This document shows positions 4,633 through 9,155 of a DNA stretch of 9,155 nt, in pieces. Positions within the stretch are counted from its first letter, which is position 1; the number at the start of each line of letters is the position of its first letter. The DNA lies in the NCBI GenBank assembly GCA_030591105.1, contig JAUVBS010000055.1, positions 1 through 9,155 of the forward strand. The letters run 5' to 3'. The notes beneath the pieces are model-generated. The model made no database searches and had not been told where the DNA came from. It saw nothing but the letters and a program-made list of their open reading frames with translations. Both the position numbers and the translations under genes were made by a program. The DNA is from a bacterium. Its GTDB lineage: Bacteria > Krumholzibacteriota > Krumholzibacteriia > LZORAL124-64-63.

Positions 4633-7374
4633 ATGAGTTGGCGCGAGCGCATCCTGACTAATCTAGCCCTCGGACCCCACGAGTTACGTCCGTTGCTCGC
4701 CCTGACCTTGGCTAATTTCCTGTTGATGTTTTCCTACGTCGCGGCCAAGACCGTGCGCGACTCCGTTCTGCTGGCCCGCTTCGATCTACAGCATCTGCCG
4801 TACATCTACATCGCCGCGGCTGTGTTGCTTGCGTTGTTGTTCACGGGTTCGAACTGGCTTCGCGAGCGGGTCCCGGCACGCCGACTCATGGCCGCGACTT
4901 ACGGGGTCATCACGGCGGTACTGGTGGGCTTCCGCGGCTTCTTGAAGAGTGATTCGCCCCTGGCGCCCGCGTTGTTCTACGTCTGGGTCGTCGTCTACGG
5001 TGGCGTGGTTTTCGGGCAGTTCTGGGTTTGCTTTCACGCGGTCACCTCGGCGCGGGGTTCGCACCGTATGGTGACGTTGGTCGCGAGTGGGGCACTGGCA
5101 GGACAGATCGTTGCCGGCCTGCTGGTCGAGCGTCTCGCGCGGGGGCACCTCGCCCGCTCCGCGGAGGATCTGATTTGGCTCGTCATCGTGTCGTTGTTGC
5201 TCTCGGCGGTCGCCATGGGACGGGCCATGCGTCTGTGGGGAGATCAGGTTCTGAGCGAGCGCCGGCTGGAGACGGATGTCGAGCCGCTATCTCGACGCAC
5301 ACCGTTGCAGGAGATTGCCGCGGTGCCATACCTGCGCTCGCTGGCGCTGTTCATTTGTGGCGGCGTTGCGGCCGAGACGGTGGTCGACTTCCTGTTCAAG
5401 GTGACGGTCCAGGCGACGGTGGCGCCCGAGGAACTGACCCGCTTTTTCGGACTCTTTTTCACGGCCGTGGGTGTGGTTGCTCTGGTGGTACAGCTGGTCG
5501 TGACCCCGCGGTTATTGCGGCGCTACGGCGTCGCGGCGACCGTACTCTTTCTGCCCCTACTACTGCTGGGGACAGGATCATTGGTGGTTCTATTACCGGC
5601 TCTACTGGCCGCTGTCTTGCTGAAGGGTGGCGACGTGGCCACCCGCACGAGCGTACACAAATCGGCCGTCGAGCTACTCTACCAGCCGCTGCGGCTACCG
5701 GTGCGACGCCGCGTCAAGCCGACTCTCGATGCGGTGAGTGAACGATCGGGCGATGCCATCGGTGGCCTGGTGATCTTGGCGGCGTTGCAGCTGGGACTCG
5801 GTCGGGCAGGATTCCTCTGGCTGCTGCTGGCGCTGGTGGTGCTGTGGCTCGCCGCTGGGCGGCGGGTGCGGCTCAATTACGTCCGCACCCTTCGTTCGCG
5901 GCTATCGGCGCCGCAACGCAGCGCCGACAGTGCCGAGAATCTGCTCGACGACGCAGACTCTTTCGCGGCGTTACTGCGGGTCTTGAACAGTCCCCGGGCC
6001 GAGGAGGTTATCCAGGCACTCGAACTGTTCGAAGCGTACGACCGGCCGGAGACGGTGCCGACGGTATTGCTGGCACACCGTGACCCGGACGTGCGTCTGC
6101 GTACGCTGCAACTGATGCGTGACGCCGGTCGAGACGATTACTTCGGTTTCCTCGATCTCTTGCTCGAGGACGACGACAGTCGCGTGTGTCATCTGGCGCT
6201 GGCCACTCTCGCTGATACCGACAGCCGTTTCGCGTTGCAAAGGGTTGACCGCTGCACTGACGATGCCGATCCGGTGGTGCGCGCGGCGGTCGGTTACTGC
6301 TTGCTGAAGCTAGGAGACTCGCGTCAACGTCGCGACGGACGACATCGGCTGGACCGGTTACGTCGTGGTGAACCGGTCGAACGGCTCGTCGTGGCGTGGA
6401 CCCTGGGGCGATCGAGCGAGCGGCTGCCGTTGCAGTGGTTGGCGGACCTGCTGCGCGACGCCAACCTGGCGGTTCGTCGGGCGGCGGCCGCCGCGGCGCT
6501 CCGCCACCGCGATCTGGATCTGGTCGAGCCGCTTTGCGAATTACTGTTCAGCGACCGTACAGCGCCGGCGGCTCACGCTGCGCTGGTTGCCCTCGAGGAT
6601 GCGGCCGTACCGCGTTTATTGGAGGTGTACGGGCAACATACGGCGGGCTGGCTGCGATTGAAGGTCGTTGCTGTTCTGCGGGCCATCGGCACACCAACCG
6701 CAGCCGCAGCGCTGCTGGTCTGTCTGGAGCAGGGGGAGGAATGGATCGGTATCGAGACGCTACAGGCGTTGGTCGAGTTGCAGCGGGCCGGCGACGGCGG
6801 TGACCTCGACCGGGGTCGTCTCGACGAGATTCTGGCCCGTGACGAGTATCGGCTCGTCTTCTATCTGGCGCGGTTAGAAACGTTGACGATTTCGCCGGGC
6901 TCGGACCGGTCGTATGCACAGCTCTTGCGGGCGGAGGTGAACGAGCGAGCCGACGCGTGTCTGGAGCGCTGTTGCCAAGCACTGGAATTGATGTTCCCAG
7001 CGCGCGAGATCCTGGCGGCTTTCGGTCAGTACCGCGACGGCGATCCAGTTGCCCGCGCCAACGCCGTGGCGTTCCTCGATGCCGTCTTACCGCGGGCGCG
7101 CCGGCGGCGGGTGATCGAGTTCATGGAGCAGTTGCCGCTGGCGCAGCGTCTACAGCGCGCCCAGGTACCGCTACCGGCTACGGTGGCCGTGGCGTTACGT
7201 AGTTTGGCGGCCGGTGATGATGACCTGCTGCGGGTCTTGGTGCTGGCCGCGGCCGGCGACTACCGTGCGGCGGAGAAGATCGGCCCGGTGGTCGTTGCCA
7301 CCCCTGGTGCACCGCGGATCTTGCGCGAGGCGGTGGCGCAGTTCGGCGATAGAACGGAGGGTGAGAGCGCGTGA
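4633..7374 (+). CDS. NTT (ATP/ADP translocase)-like membrane protein with C-terminal HEAT repeats
   Basis: The product is 913 residues. Residues about 15-410 form an integral membrane domain with about 11-12 hydrophobic segments (near 20-38, 56-78, 87-105, 115-140, 148-170, 182-200, 237-257, 271-292, 299-330, 375-390 and 394-409). Motifs AAKTVRDSVLL (37-47) and AVELLYQPL...VKPTLDAV...GDAIGG (about 348-380) match the TLC/NTT nucleotide transporter family in position and pattern. Residues about 450-720 carry eight or nine HEAT-like helical repeats recognisable by DPDVRLRTLQLM, DPVVRAAVGYCLL, NLAVRRAAAAAAL and similar units. A further helical region (about 720-913) follows, of the kind seen in NTT-HEAT proteins. 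The first ATG (4633) is preferred over TTG 4615, which overlaps the upstream stop. It overlaps the next gene by GTGA, implying translational coupling. Transport of nucleotides is not assured: some NTT charged residues seem changed. The family call is firm, the substrate is not. Confidence 0.87.
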   Translation: MSWRERILTNLALGPHELRPLLALTLANFLLMFSYVAAKTVRDSVLLARFDLQHLPYIYIAAAVLLALLFTGSNWLRERVPARRLMAATYGVITAVLVGFRGFLKSDSPLAPALFYVWVVVYGGVVFGQFWVCFHAVTSARGSHRMVTLVASGALAGQIVAGLLVERLARGHLARSAEDLIWLVIVSLLLSAVAMGRAMRLWGDQVLSERRLETDVEPLSRRTPLQEIAAVPYLRSLALFICGGVAAETVVDFLFKVTVQATVAPEELTRFFGLFFTAVGVVALVVQLVVTPRLLRRYGVAATVLFLPLLLLGTGSLVVLLPALLAAVLLKGGDVATRTSVHKSAVELLYQPLRLPVRRRVKPTLDAVSERSGDAIGGLVILAALQLGLGRAGFLWLLLALVVLWLAAGRRVRLNYVRTLRSRLSAPQRSADSAENLLDDADSFAALLRVLNSPRAEEVIQALELFEAYDRPETVPTVLLAHRDPDVRLRTLQLMRDAGRDDYFGFLDLLLEDDDSRVCHLALATLADTDSRFALQRVDRCTDDADPVVRAAVGYCLLKLGDSRQRRDGRHRLDRLRRGEPVERLVVAWTLGRSSERLPLQWLADLLRDANLAVRRAAAAAALRHRDLDLVEPLCELLFSDRTAPAAHAALVALEDAAVPRLLEVYGQHTAGWLRLKVVAVLRAIGTPTAAAALLVCLEQGEEWIGIETLQALVELQRAGDGGDLDRGRLDEILARDEYRLVFYLARLETLTISPGSDRSYAQLLRAEVNERADACLERCCQALELMFPAREILAAFGQYRDGDPVARANAVAFLDAVLPRARRRRVIEFMEQLPLAQRLQRAQVPLPATVAVALRSLAAGDDDLLRVLVLAAAGDYRAAEKIGPVVVATPGAPRILREAVAQFGDRTEGESA

Positions 7375-8564
7375 AGGACAGGCTACCGATGACCATCATC
7401 GACAAGATCGTTTTGCTGCGTCGTGTCGAGGTGTTCGAAGAGGTATCGGTGCGCGACCTCGGCCGTCTGGCCGAGGTGGCCCAGGAGCTGACCATCTCCG
7501 CCGGGGAAATTGTTTTTCGGGCGGGCGAGCCGGCGGATTTTATGCTGGTGCTCGCCGAGGGACAGATCAGTGTCCAGTACGAAGGCGTGGAGTTCCTCCA
7601 GCTCAGATCGCGCCAGACCTTTGGCGGTGTGAATCTGCTCGAGGGCGGCGCTCACGATTCGACGGCGATAGCCCTGATACCGAGTCACGGGCTGAAACTC
7701 GGGCGCGAGGAACTGCTGGAGATGCTCGAGCGCTACCCGTCGGTCAAGACCACGATCATGCGCTTCATGATCCGCACCGTACGGAAGATCCGCAGACGCC
7801 TGGTTGGACTGGAGCAACGGGTGCGCGAGTTGGAGGCCCTCGCGGAAATCTGTGTCGATCCGAACGAACGGGCAACGTCCCGCGGCTACGACCGCCTACT
7901 GCGTTATGCGATGACCCACCGCGGAGTCGCGGCCGGGGGCTTGGTTTACACCGAGGGGCGTGAAGTGCGCGACGGTCTGGACTGCCGGCGGTACAGCTTC
8001 GATGCGGCAGTAGATCTGCCGGGCGAGTTTTTCAGTTTCATGTTCCGTATCGAGGCGAGTGTTTGGGAGCACGATGGGCAGATAGTTGGTGCCGAGGGTT
8101 TGACGCGGCAGAATGCGGCCACCGTTCAAGTTTCCGCACATCGCGACGCAGATCGGTTGATCGCGCGCATCACGCATGATGATGTTTGCCAGGAGCTACG
8201 GCTCGCGCCGCAGGATTTGGATGTGACCGATCTGGAAATCTTTTTCCGACTCGTCGCACCCCACTCGCCGCTCGAAGAGGGATTAGAGAGGACAGTCGCG
8301 GTGCTGCGGCTGACGACCGGACATCTGGTAAGCGCGCGCCTGCGCAACCTGGGCAGCGATACGGTGCGTCTGGCGGGCCACGATCTGCCGGCGGTGCGCT
8401 TGCGGTACGAGGACCTCGAAGAGAGCGTGGATCTGTGGTTCCACACCACGCAGCGGTGCCTCGTGCGCGCGGTGTGGCACGAAAATATGGCCCTGGCCGC
8501 CGAACTGGTGGCGCAGGAGGGCTTTGCCGAGTTCGGTTTCCTGGCCGATGGGGACCGCGGCTGA
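7371..8564 (+). CDS. Cyclic-nucleotide-binding-like domain fused to a beta-rich DUF3108/DUF6134-like domain
   Basis: This 397-residue protein starts at GTG 7371 inside the stop region of the transporter gene, with GGAGG (7356-7360) ten bases upstream; ATG 7389 is an alternative. Residues about 17-140 form a CRP/PKA-type cNMP-binding beta-roll: FRAGEPADFMLVLAEGQISV (49-68) and FGGVNLLEGGAHDSTA (84-99) at the phosphate-binding cassette. In this cassette the usual Glu of FGE is Gly86 and the Arg of PRxA is His95, so cAMP binding of the normal kind is doubtful. There is no DNA-binding helix-turn-helix; a basic and then Glu-rich helix (about 131-160) follows instead. Residues about 173-395 form a beta-rich domain (YDRLLRYAMTHRG..., FFSFMFRIEASVWEHDG, VDLWFHTTQRCLVRAVW) that resembles DUF3108/DUF6134-type LolA-like domains, a low-confidence match. 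No signal peptide is seen. It likely acts as the cytosolic sensor or scaffold partner of the NTT-HEAT protein. Confidence 0.85.
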   Translation: MKDRLPMTIIDKIVLLRRVEVFEEVSVRDLGRLAEVAQELTISAGEIVFRAGEPADFMLVLAEGQISVQYEGVEFLQLRSRQTFGGVNLLEGGAHDSTAIALIPSHGLKLGREELLEMLERYPSVKTTIMRFMIRTVRKIRRRLVGLEQRVRELEALAEICVDPNERATSRGYDRLLRYAMTHRGVAAGGLVYTEGREVRDGLDCRRYSFDAAVDLPGEFFSFMFRIEASVWEHDGQIVGAEGLTRQNAATVQVSAHRDADRLIARITHDDVCQELRLAPQDLDVTDLEIFFRLVAPHSPLEEGLERTVAVLRLTTGHLVSARLRNLGSDTVRLAGHDLPAVRLRYEDLEESVDLWFHTTQRCLVRAVWHENMALAAELVAQEGFAEFGFLADGDRG

Positions 8565-8707
8565 TCGGTGCCGGCGGCCGCGGTGCACAGCGGTCACCGT
8601 TGGCCGGGATCGCAACCTCCACTGTCGGACTCGGACTTGCCCGGTGCTACGCGAGATACCATCTTTGAACGCAACAGATTCTCACCCGATCCGAGCGAGG
8701 AAACGCC
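8565..8707 (+). promoter_or_regulatory. Intergenic region and ribosome site before the DUF4920 gene
   Basis: These 143 bases hold GC-rich dyads near the left end (for example GGTG and CACC arms around 8582-8599) without a T-run, so no intrinsic terminator for the preceding genes is evident. A ribosome site GAGGA (8697-8701) sits seven bases before ATG 8708. TTGCCC (8637-8642) and TACCAT (8657-8662) are the nearest promoter-like boxes, but their 14-base spacing is too short to trust. Confidence 0.3.
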
Positions 8708-9155
8708 ATGCGTGCACGCCCCGTCCTGTTCGTACTGTTATTGACAGCCTGCTTGATGATCGCGACCGCAGCGAACGCCTCCGACCGCGTATTCGGCAAG
8801 GGGGTGTCGGCCAACGATACGATTCTGGTGAGCGAGCTGCTCGATAACGCGGACCAATACGTCGGTGAGACCGTCCGCGTCGAAGGCACGGTGGTCGGCT
8901 GTTGCAAGAAGCGTGGCTGCTGGATCGAGCTGGCGTCGGACCGAGAATTCGAGAAGATCATGCTCAAAGTCGATGACGGTGAGATCGTGTTTCCGCTGGA
9001 GATCATCGGCGAGACGGCTCTGGTCGAAGGCGTGGTCGAGGCGATCCCCATGGACCACGAGCGTGCTTGTGCCTATCTGGAGCACGAAGCCGAGTGCCAG
9101 GGTGAGAAGTTCGACAAAACCAAGGTGCCGGCCGAAGGGATCACCTTTTATCGCA
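8708..9155 (+). CDS. Secreted DUF4920-family OB-fold-like protein (partial, 3' end outside window)
   Basis: 149 codons are visible before the window ends. The N-terminus has a basic MRAR start, a hydrophobic core and a signal-peptidase-I-like ANA-S site after residue 24, predicting export to the periplasm. An LTAC sequence (12-15) also fits a lipobox, so a lipoprotein is possible, although the hydrophobic core continues past the cysteine. The mature part begins with FGKGVSAND and shows the DUF4920 pattern: YVGETVRVEGTVVGCCKKRG followed by CWIELAS (residues 51-77), then MLKVDDGEIVFPLEIIGETA, then the EGVVEAI strand and a helix with ECQGEKFD. The Cys-rich C65-C66-x4-C71-W72 turn is a family hallmark and may bind metal or be redox active; the function of the family is not established. 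The ribosome site GAGGA at 8697-8701 supports the start. Visible length is close to the full family length, so only a few C-terminal residues are missing. Confidence 0.9.
   Translation, partial: MRARPVLFVLLLTACLMIATAANASDRVFGKGVSANDTILVSELLDNADQYVGETVRVEGTVVGCCKKRGCWIELASDREFEKIMLKVDDGEIVFPLEIIGETALVEGVVEAIPMDHERACAYLEHEAECQGEKFDKTKVPAEGITFYR

Noticed and set aside
5028..5741. 237-codon + strand frame inside the transporter gene
   Set aside because: It is an out-of-frame shadow of the membrane domain, rich in Gly and Arg with no hydrophobic pattern.

Overview
The window is about 9.2 kb of GC-rich (roughly 60% by eye), densely coding bacterial chromosome. It holds seven complete genes and one gene cut by the right edge. 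I see no tRNA, rRNA, CRISPR array, transposase, phage gene or long repeat. The gene content (YegS-type lipid kinase, MTH1187-type thiamine-binding protein, DUF4920 protein, NTT-type transporter with HEAT repeats) suggests a free-living Gram-negative bacterium, plausibly a proteobacterium or an uncultured relative. The sequence alone does not fix the taxon.

Left part (1-1957, + strand): a small acidic cytosolic protein of unknown function (131-604), then a diacylglycerol-kinase-family protein starting at TTG (716-1627). The 330 bases after it code for nothing I can support. They hold a hairpin just past the kinase stop, an extended -10 promoter candidate, and a textbook rho-independent terminator with a cUCCGg tetraloop. 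The roughly 110-nt transcript between promoter and terminator would have ends that pair with each other, so it is a candidate small RNA.

Middle (1958-3281): a TrmB-type winged-helix regulator on the - strand with a long disordered tail. It is divergent from the genes to its right. The intergenic region contains two adjacent dyad symmetries that could be an operator.

Right part (3282-8564, + strand): four closely spaced co-directional genes. They encode a thiamine-binding protein (MTH1187/UPF0045), an enterochelin-esterase-like alpha/beta hydrolase, a 913-residue NTT-like membrane protein with a large HEAT-repeat tail, and a protein joining a cyclic-nucleotide-binding-like domain to an unusual beta-rich C-terminal domain. 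The last two overlap by 4 bases (GTGA) and almost certainly work together. The cNMP fold is intact in outline, but the Glu and Arg that normally hold the cyclic phosphate appear substituted. Some NTT signature residues also look changed. This pair is the most interesting protein-level feature: a transporter-like membrane protein with a scaffold tail and a separately encoded sensor-like partner. After a 143-base gap, a secreted DUF4920 protein begins at 8708 and runs off the window.
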